The notes under the pieces are model-generated. The model had not been told where the DNA came from. It searched no databases and worked only from the letters and a program-made list of their open reading frames with translations. Of a DNA stretch of 64,000 nucleotides, positions 19,119 through 29,000 are shown in pieces. Position 1 is the first letter of the stretch. Every line of letters starts with the position of its first letter. The position numbers and the translations under genes were made by a program. Source of the stretch: Gammaproteobacteria bacterium (lineage in GTDB: Bacteria; Pseudomonadota; Gammaproteobacteria; UBA6429; Thiohalophilaceae); assembly GCA_023135195.1 (NCBI GenBank), contig JAGLTQ010000100.1:43618-107617 (forward strand), written 5' to 3'.

Positions 19119-19409
19119 ATGTTAAAACTAAGTCACATTACAGCAACAGGGCTACTGTTACTTGGATTATCTGCGAGCGTATCTGCAGAAGAAATTATTT
19201 TACCTACTGCAGAGCCTGAAACAACGGAGTATTCAATTCAGTTACCGGGACGTGGAATGACCATGGAATCGGTACAAAACCGATTTGGTGAAGCGATAGA
19301 GAGATATCCAGCCGTTGGAGAGCCACCCATTTCAAAATGGACTTACAAGGATTTTAGCGTCTACTTTGAAAGCGAATATGTTATTCATGCTGTAGTTAAT
19401 AATAACTAG
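19119..19409 (+). CDS. conserved exported protein of unknown function
   Basis: 96 residues. Signal peptide at 1-23 with a cleavage site after SVSA. The mature part contains SIQLPGRGMTMESVQNRFG, AVGEPPISKW and YFESEYVIHAV, which I recognise as a small conserved gammaproteobacterial exported family without assigned biochemical function. The start is supported by GGAG at 19108-19111. It is a monocistronic gene flanked by a repeat element upstream and a convergent lipoprotein gene downstream. Predicted periplasmic. Confidence 0.85.
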   Translation: MLKLSHITATGLLLLGLSASVSAEEIILPTAEPETTEYSIQLPGRGMTMESVQNRFGEAIERYPAVGEPPISKWTYKDFSVYFESEYVIHAVVNNN

Positions 19410-19468
19410 AGTTACTGATAGCAAAATCTAAACTGAAACTCTATACCTCATCTTAGCCTAGCTCATCA

Positions 19469-19870
19469 TTACCTAAACTTAGGAAATGGCGAGTCAAGGT
19501 ACCAAGCTTTACCTTCTTTATCTCTTTTCCAGTGTTGTTTAACCGTCATTATTTTTATCACTTGCTGACTTTTTTTAATATATTTTATTTCAACAAGTAA
19601 ATAGGAGTTATGCTCATCCGGCGTACTATTTTGCAGTACTGAGTAGCCTGTAACACGATAAAATTTTAGTCTTCGACGCTCAAGGTCAGATAAAGTAGAC
19701 CCATTTTTATGAAAAGATTTTGCCTTGGTAAACTCTCCCCAGCGAACCGCTCTTTCATACGATCTTGTTGAACTATCAAGCACTTGCATTGCATCGGGAG
19801 ATACCGAACAAGAAAACAATGAACTCAATATGGTGCTCACTAAAACTAATTTAAATAACCGCCTAACCAT
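19469..19870 (-). CDS. putative lipoprotein
   Basis: 133 residues from the ATG at 19870; an upstream extension would spoil the signal sequence. Basic start MVRRLFK, hydrophobic stretch and LFSC give a probable lipoprotein signal with C21 as the modified residue. The mature region is rich in basic residues and has a helical start (DSSTRSYERAVRWGEF) followed by a probable beta-rich domain ending KQHWKRDKEGKAWYLDSPFP. This resembles small exported DUF proteins that pair a helix with an NTF2-like fold, but I cannot name the family. Convergent with the 96-aa protein gene. Confidence 0.8.
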   Translation of the reverse strand: MVRRLFKLVLVSTILSSLFSCSVSPDAMQVLDSSTRSYERAVRWGEFTKAKSFHKNGSTLSDLERRRLKFYRVTGYSVLQNSTPDEHNSYLLVEIKYIKKSQQVIKIMTVKQHWKRDKEGKAWYLDSPFPKFR

Positions 19871-19951
19871 GTATCTCTCCGTTTTACTTATTATTATAGT
19901 CTGATAACATAAATACATAATAAGCAGGCTTTATAAAAGACACAACTATTA

Positions 19952-20467
19952 ATGTCAGAAGAAAGTACAGAACATAAACGACTTGGTCATAAATTCATTA
20001 TTGCAATGTGGATTGCGGTAATGATTATGGTGTTTTTTTTATTTAGTGATTTGCTTGAAACAGATTACAATCCAAATCAGCAAGTCCTCAGTAAAACGAC
20101 CGGTCAGCAAAATGTTGTTACGCTAAAACGTAATCGCTACGGCCACTATGTGACTCAAGGAAAAATTAATAATCATCCGGTTACGTTCTTACTTGATACT
20201 GGTGCCAGTGATATTTCTATCCCTGACAAAATCGCAAAAAAACTTAAACTAAAGTATGGCCAGGAGCAACGTTATCAAACAGCTAACGGAGTGATTGTTG
20301 GTTATTTGACAACATTAAAGAGCGTTAGTATTGGAAACATCCAGTTACAAAATGTTCGCGCCTCTATAAATCCTAAAATGGATGATGATGAGATATTACT
20401 GGGAATGACATTCTTAAAGTTTATTGAGTTTACTCAGCGTGGAGATACACTTATTTTGCGTCAATAA
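19952..20467 (+). CDS. membrane-anchored retropepsin-like aspartic protease (TIGR02281 type)
   Basis: 171 residues. One N-terminal membrane helix at about 14-33 puts the rest in the periplasm. The clan AA protease domain has the catalytic DTGAS in FLLDTGASDISIPDKIA and the second hydrophobic-hydrophobic-Gly motif ILLGMTFLKF. Members work as dimers with one aspartate each; their substrates in Gammaproteobacteria are unknown. The gene is divergent from the lipoprotein gene across an 81-bp gap. Its stop codon TAA (20465-20467) is shared with the left end of a repeat element, so the element may have set the present C-terminus. Confidence 0.88.
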   Translation: MSEESTEHKRLGHKFIIAMWIAVMIMVFFLFSDLLETDYNPNQQVLSKTTGQQNVVTLKRNRYGHYVTQGKINNHPVTFLLDTGASDISIPDKIAKKLKLKYGQEQRYQTANGVIVGYLTTLKSVSIGNIQLQNVRASINPKMDDDEILLGMTFLKFIEFTQRGDTLILRQ

Positions 20468-20660
20468 TTAACCTCAGCTTCATATAAGAAAAGTATGTTA
20501 CGGGTAGCCCGGATGAAATGTAATGTAATCCGGGAAAACAGGCTTAAACTCTCTCTCCCGGATTACGCTTCGCTGCATCCAGGCTATTTTTAAATATCCC
20601 TGTTACCCCCCGGGAACGCGAGAATCATGTAGATTTCTTATACGCAGCTCAGGTTAACTA
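20465..20660. repeat. MITE-like element, copy 2
   Basis: About 196 bp, same family as 14419-14632. The left end TAATTAACCTCAGCTTCA and the right end read in reverse match at 23 of 27 positions. The core starts GGTAGCCCGGATGAAATG and folds with CTCCCGGATTACGC. The left end begins inside the stop codon of the protease gene. Non-coding. Confidence 0.82.
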
Positions 20661-20849
20661 ATAAAACCATCAATAAGCCCTACTTTGTCTCACAATTTAG
20701 ACTATAAACACGTAAATATGGATATTTTATCTTGAGTTTTTGACTCAACAGCCGATAATAATATCTACACAATAAAATAGTCGTATTAGACAATAAGTTA
20801 GCGACAATAATTAAAATAAACCACTCAACAACCAGCTTTAAGGTGACAT
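20661..20849. promoter_or_regulatory. AT-rich leader of the outer-membrane protein gene
   Basis: With the preceding repeat this makes a gap of over 380 bp. It holds no ORF I believe. A small hairpin TTGAGT / ACTCAA (20732-20748) is followed by a run of AT-rich sequence before the ATG at 20850, which has AAGGTGA (20839-20845) as ribosome site. A promoter is expected here but I cannot pin its boxes. Confidence 0.4.
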
Positions 20850-21572
20850 ATGAAAAAATTACTTCTTGGTGCAGTAGTCGCACTATTACCATTAACAGGC
20901 TTCTCAGCAACAATACTCGGTTTTCAAGCAGGTGGCGGACTTTGGACACATGATCCAAGTGGTTCAATAAGCACAAGTAATGATACTGTTGGTGTCAGCG
21001 CTAATTTAAAAAATGATCTGAAATTATCAGAAGAACAGGAGGGTTATACTTATTTTCTAGTCGAACACCCTGTTCCGCTTATTCCGAATTTTAAATACGT
21101 GGATACAAAGCTAACACACTCAGGTACAGGTACTGCAAACTTTACTTTTGATAGCGTTGATTATGTTGCCGGAGCAAATACAACATTCGAGCTAAATCAA
21201 ACTGATCTTATACTTTATTATGAAATTCTTGATAATGTTATCAGTCTTGACATAGGATTGAATGCAAAACAAATTGATGGTCAAGTAGCAATAAATACAA
21301 CGCCAACAGCTTTTTCTGGAACTATTCCCATGCTTTATGTTGCTGCTGAAATTTCTTTACCAGCAGGTTTTACAATAGCGGGAGAAATTAGCACCATCAG
21401 CGCGGGTAGTGATGAAATTACTGATCTCACAGCTAAAGTAACCTATACAACCGATTTCAATTTGGGTGTCGAAGCAGGTATTCGAACACAAACTATTGTA
21501 GTTGATGTTGATGATGTGCAAGCTGATATAGAATTTAGTGGCCTTTTTGCTGGTGTATACTTCAAGTTCTAA
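20850..21572 (+). CDS. outer membrane beta-barrel protein, TIGR04219 type
   Basis: 240 residues. Signal peptide 1-19 (MKKLLLGAVVALLPLTGFSA), then a start typical of the family, TILGFQAGGGLWTHDPSG. The rest alternates short amphipathic strands with glycine- and threonine-rich loops and ends in an aromatic residue (GVYFKF), as expected of an outer-membrane barrel recognised by the BAM complex. About eight to ten strands are likely. Function unknown. Monocistronic: own leader upstream, strong terminator downstream at 21596-21625. Confidence 0.85.
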   Translation: MKKLLLGAVVALLPLTGFSATILGFQAGGGLWTHDPSGSISTSNDTVGVSANLKNDLKLSEEQEGYTYFLVEHPVPLIPNFKYVDTKLTHSGTGTANFTFDSVDYVAGANTTFELNQTDLILYYEILDNVISLDIGLNAKQIDGQVAINTTPTAFSGTIPMLYVAAEISLPAGFTIAGEISTISAGSDEITDLTAKVTYTTDFNLGVEAGIRTQTIVVDVDDVQADIEFSGLFAGVYFKF

Positions 21573-21595
21573 ATAAGTCGCTTATTAGTATTATT

Positions 21596-21625
21596 AATGC
21601 CGGGTTTTTCCCGGCATTTTTATTT
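21596..21625 (+). terminator. intrinsic terminator of the outer-membrane barrel gene
   Basis: Perfect 9-bp stem AATGCCGGG / CCCGGCATT with a TTTTT loop, followed by a T-rich tail. It starts 24 bases after the stop codon of the barrel gene. Confidence 0.93.
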
Positions 21626-21707
21626 TAAAACATCCAAATTTACTTTTTATAAACTAAACTGTAAGTATGTATAGGTTTCCTTTTACCTTCTAAATTGGAG
21701 TCTTAAT

Positions 21708-22211
21708 ATGCGATTATTCAATATTCTTGTTTTATTCCTGGTAAGTTTCTTTGTCGTAGCTGAGCAAGCCACTTTTGTGCAAACACCGTACAAAGAACCT
21801 AAAGTTTTGTTTGAGTTTTATTATGACAATCCAAATAAAATAAACTCCGCCTTGTATTGGTTACGCTCTTACATAAATCCATTATCAGAAGAACCGTATA
21901 ATTACGCCCCTGAATTTATGGATATAAAAGTTATTATTCACGGTACAGAAATTGTCACGTTAGCAAAAAAGAATTATCAAAAATATAAAACCGCTGTTGA
22001 TAGAATGAAGTACTACAGCATGATCGGTGTAGAATTTAGAGTATGCGCCCTTGCCGCAAAAGACTTTGGTTATGAAATAAAAGACTTTCAAAGTTTCGTG
22101 AAAGTTGTGCCCTCTGCCATTATTGAAATCGGGCATTGGCAGCAAGAGGGGTACGCTATTATTAAACCGCAAATCATGGATAAAAAATTTAGTATCGAGG
22201 AAATACGTTAA
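21708..22211 (+). CDS. exported DsrE-family protein
   Basis: 167 residues with a signal peptide at 1-18 (MRLFNILVLFLVSFFVVA). The mature part has the DsrE/DsrF-like fold markers: VIIHGTEIVTL, then GVEFRVCALAAKDFGYE with a single conserved cysteine, then VVPSAIIEIGHWQQEGYAII. Cytoplasmic DsrE relatives pass sulfur on a cysteine; exported ones exist in gammaproteobacteria and their role is unknown. It has its own leader after a terminator (ribosome site GGAG at 21695-21698) and is followed by REP-like palindromes. Confidence 0.82.
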   Translation: MRLFNILVLFLVSFFVVAEQATFVQTPYKEPKVLFEFYYDNPNKINSALYWLRSYINPLSEEPYNYAPEFMDIKVIIHGTEIVTLAKKNYQKYKTAVDRMKYYSMIGVEFRVCALAAKDFGYEIKDFQSFVKVVPSAIIEIGHWQQEGYAIIKPQIMDKKFSIEEIR

Positions 22212-22258
22212 CCTCATTTTATATATTAAGGAATTAACAAAAAGTGATTATGTTTTTT

Positions 22259-22414
22259 GTAGGTCGGCCTCGCCATGCCCAACTTAATAATATTTATATA
22301 ATAGGGTATCAGGCCGACGCTGCGGTAGAAAAGGTACTAAGGCTTTAAATATGCAGAAGATAATAAACTATGAGGAATTTACTAACGTATCGTCGGCTTG
22401 AAAGCCGAGCTACA
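22259..22414. repeat. two REP-like palindromes upstream of mfd
   Basis: Two units of a GTAGGTCGGCTT-type repeat: GTAGGTCGGCCT at 22259-22270 pairing with AGGCCGAC at 22311-22318, and CGTCGGCTTGAAAGCCGAG at 22392-22410. The same family recurs at 62251-62447. They occupy most of the 275-bp gap between the DsrE-like gene and mfd. Confidence 0.65.
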
Positions 22415-22486
22415 TTTTAAAAGGTCGTCCTGCTTTAAATCCTGTAGTAGAATACACGCTATTTTGTAATCTATTGACCTTAATAA

Positions 22487-25400
22487 ATGACGCATTCCAA
22501 CCCTGCCCTTACCTCCCCTTTTAATCCTGTACGTCCTTCAAAAGCGGGCTTTCGCAGTCAATGGGGAAGACTTTATGGCAGTAGTTACGGCTTAGTTCTC
22601 AGTGCAACAGCAGCACAGCATTCCGGCCCTGTTTTAGTTATTACAGCAGATATGGCTGCCGCCCAACGCCTTGAATATTCACTGCGTTTTTATATGGCAG
22701 AAAAGGATATATCAATACTGCAATTCCCTGACTGGGAAACGTTACCGTACGACAGGTTCTCTCCGCATCAAGATATTATTTCTGAACGTTTAACCACATT
22801 ATCCAGACTGCCCGATTTAACCCACGGTATTTTGATCACCCCTATTCAAACATTAATGCATCGTATTGCCCCTAAAAGTTATCTTGACGGGTTTTGTTTA
22901 TCTCTAACGTTAGAGCAAAAATTTGATATTGATGAAATGCGACTACGTTTAGAAAATAGCGGTTATAACTGTGTTTCGTCTGTAATGGAGCACGGTGAAT
23001 TTGCCGTTCGCGGTAGTTTGTTTGATCTTTTCCCTATGGGTAGCAAACACCCATTTCGAATTGAATTATTTGATGATGAAATTGAAAGTATTCGAACCTT
23101 TAATCCTGAGACACAACTCTCTATTGAGAAAGTCGATAAAATACAATTATTACCTGCTCGTGAATTCCCTTTAAACAAAGAGGCCATTTCACAATTTAGA
23201 ACTGCTTTCCGCGCACGTTTTGAAGGTAATCCGCAACAAACCAATGTTTACCGTGATGTTACTAATGGAATTGCATCTCCAGGCATTGAATATTATTTAC
23301 CACTATTCTTTGAAGAAACGATTAGTCTTTTTGATTACCTGCCTGACTCAACATTATTAATCACTGCTGATGATGTAAATACCGAGGTTGAAACATTCTG
23401 GTCAGAGATTAATGAACGTTATGAACAAGCCAGGCATGATCTTGAACATCCTTTATTAAATCCGGATGAAGTTTTTTTACCTATCAATGAAGTATTCAGT
23501 CACTTCAAACGATTCCCACGTGTTGAACTACAACATTATGAACATGAAGATTCACAAGCAGTCAATTTTGCAACTGAAGCACCTCCTCTGCTCAATTTTG
23601 ATGTTCGCGCAAGTGAAGCTGCCGCATCATTAAAACAATTTCTCAATAATTTTGATGGTCGGGTTTTATTTGCGGCTGAGACCACGGGGCGTAGAGAAAC
23701 GCTAACAGAAATGTTGCGTGATAACGACATAATGCCAACGCAAGTCGAAAACTGGCAAGAGTTTATTAGTAGCCAACACAAACTTGCCATTACCGTTGCA
23801 CCGCTTGAAGATGGTTTGTTGTTAAGTGACCCTGCCATTGCGGTTATTTCCGAGCCACAATTATTCGGCTTGCAGGTTTTACAACGCCGCCGCCGTAAAA
23901 AATCAAAACGCGATACCGATAGCATTGTAAAAAACCTGGCTGAACTGACACTTAACGCTCCAGTTGTTCATGATGATTATGGTGTCGGCCGCTATCTTGG
24001 ATTGCAGACTTTAAAAATTGGTGAGCTGGATACTGAGTTCTTAACTCTTGAGTATGCAAATAACGACAAGCTCTATGTTCCCGTTAACTCATTACACCTT
24101 ATTAGTCGCTATACAGGTGCGGCACCCGACAATGCGCCACTACATCGATTAGGTAGTGGACAATGGGAGAAAGCGAAAAAGAAAGCGCGTGAACAAGTGC
24201 GTGATGTTGCTGCTGAGTTGCTGGATATTTATGCTCGACGTGAAGCTCAATCTGGTTTTGCTTATCCTATTGATGAAATGCAATACCATGCATTTTCAGC
24301 AGGCTTTCCATTTGAAGAAACCCCGGATCAACAAACCGCGATTGATAATGTTATTCGAGATATGCGATCACCCAAGCCAATGGATCAACTCATTTGTGGT
24401 GACGTGGGTTTTGGTAAAACAGAAGTGGCTATGCGTGCTGCTTTTATTGCCGTACAAGCAGGAAAACAAGTTGCCGTTTTATCGCCAACCACATTATTAA
24501 CGCAACAGCATACTGAAAATTTCAGAGACCGTTTTGCTGACTGGCCAGTACAAGTTGAATCGTTATCTCGATTTAGCACAAAAAAAGAACAGACCCAGGT
24601 TCTTAAAAATTTAGAAGCCGGTAAAGTTGATATTGTCATCGGTACACACAAGCTATTACAACCCGATGTAAAATATAAAAACCTTGGCCTGGTTATTATT
24701 GATGAAGAACATCGATTCGGTGTTCGTCAAAAAGAACAATTCAAATCACTACGATCAGAAATTGATATATTAACATTAACCGCAACGCCGATACCTCGCA
24801 CATTAAATATGGCTATGTCTGGTTTGCGTGAATTATCCATTATTGCCAGCCCACCTGCGAAACGTCTTGCTATTAAAACATTCGTTACCGAGTGGAAAGA
24901 TGACATGATTAAAGAAGCCTGTTTGCGAGAAATAAAACGTGGCGGCCAAGTTTATTTTTTACACAATGATGTCGCGACCATTGAAAAACAAACGCATAAA
25001 TTAGCAGAGCTAATTCCAGAAGCGAATATTCAATTCGCACACGGACAAATGCGGGAACGTGATCTTGAACGTGTTATGTCTGACTTTTATCACCAACGTT
25101 TTAATGTACTCGTATGTACAACCATTATTGAAACAGGTATTGATATTCCCAGTGCAAATACGATCATATTAAACAAGGCAGACCGTTTTGGTTTAGCACA
25201 ACTTTATCAATTACGTGGCCGTGTAGGACGCTCACATCATCGTGCTTATGCTTACTTAATCATCCCAAGCCGTAAAACATTAACATCAGATGCTAAAAAA
25301 CGTTTAGAGGCTATTGAATCTATTGAGTCGCTAGGTACTGGTTTTACCCTTGCAACGCATGATCTTGAAATTCGTGGTGCCGGTGAGTTATTAGGAGATG

Positions 25401-25948
25401 GTCAAAGCGGACAAATGATAGAAATTGGTTTCAGCATGTATACCGAGCTTTTAGAACGCGCAGTCACGGCTTTAAGACAGGGCAAAACACCCGACCTTGA
25501 TAAACCATTACATCAAGGTGCAGAAATTGATTTACATGTTCCTGCCCTAATACCCAATGATTATATTCCTGATGTTCACGAACGCCTTATCATGTACAAA
25601 CGCATCGCCAGTGCAGTAGATGCAGGTGAACTAAAAGAACTACAAGTTGAAATAATCGATCGTTTTGGATTATTACCGATACCCGTTAAAACTCTACACC
25701 AGGTAACAGAGTTAAAATTAAGTGCAGCAAAACTGGGGATTAAAAAGATTGATTATGGAGAAGAAGGTGGTCGCATTGTATTTGTAAAGCAGCCTGATAT
25801 TGATCCTATGAAAATCATCAAGCTCATACAAAGCCAGTCAAATACTTACAAGCTTGACGGCAATGACAAGTTACGTTTACTGAAGCCAATTATTGATATT
25901 GAATTTAGAATAAAGGCACTGGAAGAGTTGTTTGAGTATCTTTCATAG
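22487..25948 (+). CDS. mfd: transcription-repair coupling factor Mfd
   Basis: 1153 residues, full length. The N-terminal UvrB-like module contains FPDWETLPYDRFSPHQDIISERL. The RNA polymerase interacting domain follows (VVHDDYGVGRYLG, EFLTLEYANNDKLYVPV). The RecG-like translocase has Walker A GDVGFGKTEVAM, DEEH box IIDEEHRFGV, and the helicase motifs TATPIPRTL and QLRGRVGRS. The C-terminal TRCF domain is complete. Mfd removes stalled RNA polymerase and recruits UvrA. csiV, commonly next to mfd in Gammaproteobacteria, lies 4.9 kb downstream here. Confidence 0.98.
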   Translation: MTHSNPALTSPFNPVRPSKAGFRSQWGRLYGSSYGLVLSATAAQHSGPVLVITADMAAAQRLEYSLRFYMAEKDISILQFPDWETLPYDRFSPHQDIISERLTTLSRLPDLTHGILITPIQTLMHRIAPKSYLDGFCLSLTLEQKFDIDEMRLRLENSGYNCVSSVMEHGEFAVRGSLFDLFPMGSKHPFRIELFDDEIESIRTFNPETQLSIEKVDKIQLLPAREFPLNKEAISQFRTAFRARFEGNPQQTNVYRDVTNGIASPGIEYYLPLFFEETISLFDYLPDSTLLITADDVNTEVETFWSEINERYEQARHDLEHPLLNPDEVFLPINEVFSHFKRFPRVELQHYEHEDSQAVNFATEAPPLLNFDVRASEAAASLKQFLNNFDGRVLFAAETTGRRETLTEMLRDNDIMPTQVENWQEFISSQHKLAITVAPLEDGLLLSDPAIAVISEPQLFGLQVLQRRRRKKSKRDTDSIVKNLAELTLNAPVVHDDYGVGRYLGLQTLKIGELDTEFLTLEYANNDKLYVPVNSLHLISRYTGAAPDNAPLHRLGSGQWEKAKKKAREQVRDVAAELLDIYARREAQSGFAYPIDEMQYHAFSAGFPFEETPDQQTAIDNVIRDMRSPKPMDQLICGDVGFGKTEVAMRAAFIAVQAGKQVAVLSPTTLLTQQHTENFRDRFADWPVQVESLSRFSTKKEQTQVLKNLEAGKVDIVIGTHKLLQPDVKYKNLGLVIIDEEHRFGVRQKEQFKSLRSEIDILTLTATPIPRTLNMAMSGLRELSIIASPPAKRLAIKTFVTEWKDDMIKEACLREIKRGGQVYFLHNDVATIEKQTHKLAELIPEANIQFAHGQMRERDLERVMSDFYHQRFNVLVCTTIIETGIDIPSANTIILNKADRFGLAQLYQLRGRVGRSHHRAYAYLIIPSRKTLTSDAKKRLEAIESIESLGTGFTLATHDLEIRGAGELLGDGQSGQMIEIGFSMYTELLERAVTALRQGKTPDLDKPLHQGAEIDLHVPALIPNDYIPDVHERLIMYKRIASAVDAGELKELQVEIIDRFGLLPIPVKTLHQVTELKLSAAKLGIKKIDYGEEGGRIVFVKQPDIDPMKIIKLIQSQSNTYKLDGNDKLRLLKPIIDIEFRIKALEELFEYLS

Positions 25949-26099
25949 CTTTAGCGACTTCAACTGGTGACGCAACACTTATTCTAACGGAACATCCGCT
26001 ACAGGGTGACCTTTGACGACCTTAATACCATTGCTGTATACCAATGGGTACTTGCTAGCTATTTGTAAACATAATTTATGTCATTAATGTTCTATTTAA

Positions 26100-29000
26100 T
26101 TAATTTTTCAGAGCCAGTAACTTTGAGATCTCTCTCATAATCCTACTAACATCAACCGGCTTACTAAAATAAGAGATATTAAGTTCAGAAACTTCCTTTG
26201 AATCGATTTTATCGCTATAACCTGAACATAGGATTGCTGGAAGTTCTGGACGAATAGCTCTTAATTTATCAATCAGCTCCTTACCTGTTATTTTTGGCAT
26301 GGTTTGATCGGTAATCAATATAGAGAATCTATCAGGGTTCTCCTTAAACAAATTCAAAGCTTCTGTACTGTCAATGACGTAGTATGATTTGTATCCACAA
26401 TTATTGATCACTTCGGACATATGCCTCGCCAGCATCCCTTCATCATCAACGACCAGAACTTCAGAACCATCTCCTTTAGGAATTTCTGCTGGCTTTTCTG
26501 TTAAATCATCTCTCGCACTAGTAGCTTCACTTGCGATGGGGTGAAATAGTAAGCGAAAAGTAGTTCCTTTTCCGGGTTCGCTATCGAACAAGATATGTCC
26601 AGCGTGATCTTCCATAATGCGATAAATGATCGGAAGTCCCATTCCTGTTCCCTTACCTACCTCCTTGGTGGTAAAGAAAGGGGTGAAAATATTTCTTGCA
26701 GTTTCAGGATTAATGCCTGAGCCAGTATCACTAATACTTAACTCAATCCAATCGCCTTGAATAGGTTTGTGTGATACGGAATCTATAGCATCTAACCCAT
26801 GCTGCATATGTAGTTCAACGGTTAATTTACCCACGCCATCCATTGCGTCACGTGCATTAATACAAAGATTCATCAATATCTGATTTAATTGAGTTTGATT
26901 CATCAATACGTTAGGTAACTGTTGATCAATTTTAGTTTCAATTTCAATGGTGCTTGGAAGAGTTGAACGTAACATCTTGATATCTTCCACAACAAGGGAG
27001 GATATATTTTGTGGCGCATCATCGATCTGTTTACTTCGAGTAAAAGAGAGCATTTCTGAAACCAAATTGGCGGCACGCTTACCTGCAGTCGCAATACTAC
27101 TAATATATTCGAGAAGCTTTTCATCTCCCTTGTTAATACATTTAGTTACACTAAGTTCAGCGTAGCCATTAATGATACCTAATAGATTATTGAACTCGTG
27201 AGCAATACCACCGGCCAGATGACCGAGCGATTCCATTTTCTGTGAATGTAAGAGTTCATTTTGTAGATTTTCTTTTTCCTTCTCAGCCTGCTTACGTTCA
27301 GTGATATCAATAATAACCCCCTGATAGTAAGAAATATTTCTATCAGCATCTCGCCCGACCAAGGTGCGATCATCAATCCAGAAAATCTCCCCTGTTGGAG
27401 AGACAATGCGATACTCTTGAGAAAATTGTTCTACACCAGCATTAGAATTCTCCTGCACCTTACGATTAACTCGCTCTAAATCTTCGGGGTGCACTATTGA
27501 ACTATATGAGGTCTCACCCGACATAAAACTATTGGATGTATATCCGAACTGGATCACGTTACTTGAGACATATTCCGCTGGCCAGTTCTCGATTGCTTTC
27601 CAGCGGAAAAGTACTACCGGGCTTTCCTCAACAACTATGTTGGCTTGCTGTAATTGTTCCTCAACCCGTTTACGCTCAGCAATCTCTTTTGCCAGGCGGC
27701 GATTCCAGTAGAGGATGATGCCGAGAATCAGTGCCATCATACTCAACACTTGCCATAGCAGTGTGTAATCTGGAGCAGAGATAACTTCACGCATCATCCA
27801 TTTCTGCTGAATAGCGGTGTGCTCCAGTGGAGTAATCGCAGCGATAGCGCGATTAATCAGCGCTACCAGCTGAGCATGTTCTTTTCTTACCATCACCTGA
27901 ACCGGAAAGCGCACATCAGTCACACCTGCAAGCTTGACTATGCCAGCTTTAAAAAAATCGATGTGGTACTGGAGTACAGGCAGGATATCCACCGCAGCTA
28001 CAGCATTCCCATCGGCTACCTGTTTAAGAGCTTCAGTGGTGTTTGCGACCTGCAGGAATTTGATTTCCGGGTAACGTGACTTCAACATATGGTAGGCTCT
28101 GTAGTTTCTACCCACTGCTACGAGCTTCCCCTCAAGTGCCGCGGCACTAAATATTGGCCCGACTCCTGTTTGATTAGCTACAGCAATAGGGAAATCCATA
28201 TAGCTGTCTGAAAAAATTGCATAGGTTTCCCGTTCCCCGGTACTTGTTGTATCTGTGATGATGTCGGCTTTTCCCTGCTGCATCAGTTTAATGCCTGTGG
28301 CAAAGGAGGACTCTAACTCATTTGTAACTGCATTCAACCCAAGCTTGTTACAAATCAATGCCCAGTAATCTTGACCAAGACCGACAGTCTTCCCTTCTTC
28401 ATTTTTCATACTGAAGGGCATCCATCGTTGGGTTAATACGCGTTGGAATCGCGTACTATCCAGATAGGTCTGCTCCTGTTCATTCAAGTGGATCTTGCCT
28501 TGCTCCGTTTTTGTTTTATAAAAAAAGTCAGAATCTAAATTTGCTTTTTCGATGAATCCAGATTTGACGTAGGTGTTGGCAATGGTCTGATAGCGGGAGG
28601 AATCAAAGGTTCCCATCTCTATGAGATCAGGAAGAATGAGTTTTTCTGTTTCTCTTGCTTCATAGGCCAGATGACCTCGGCTTACTCCCTGTGGATTATA
28701 TTTTTGCAGAATAAGCTCAATCATCTCCTCCCGATTATTTAACGCATAACGCCAGCCCTTCAGTGTCGCTCGACGGAGTTTTTCTACCCGCTCAGGATGT
28801 TCATGCAATTCCGCCTCTGTAGTGAAAAGGTTATCACCGTAAAAATCAATACCATAATCGCGTGGATTAATAATATTGACCGCTGTATTTTTCTCATAAA
28901 ACCAATAGGGCTGGACTGTTACATAAGCAACGTGGACGTCAATCGTTCCATCAATAAGATCGTGAGGTATTCCCCTGTTTTCTATTAGTTTAATTGCATT

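Noticed and set aside
23536..23925. Minus-strand frame of 129 codons within mfd
   Set aside because: Overlaps the conserved mfd coding region and shows no signal or domain.
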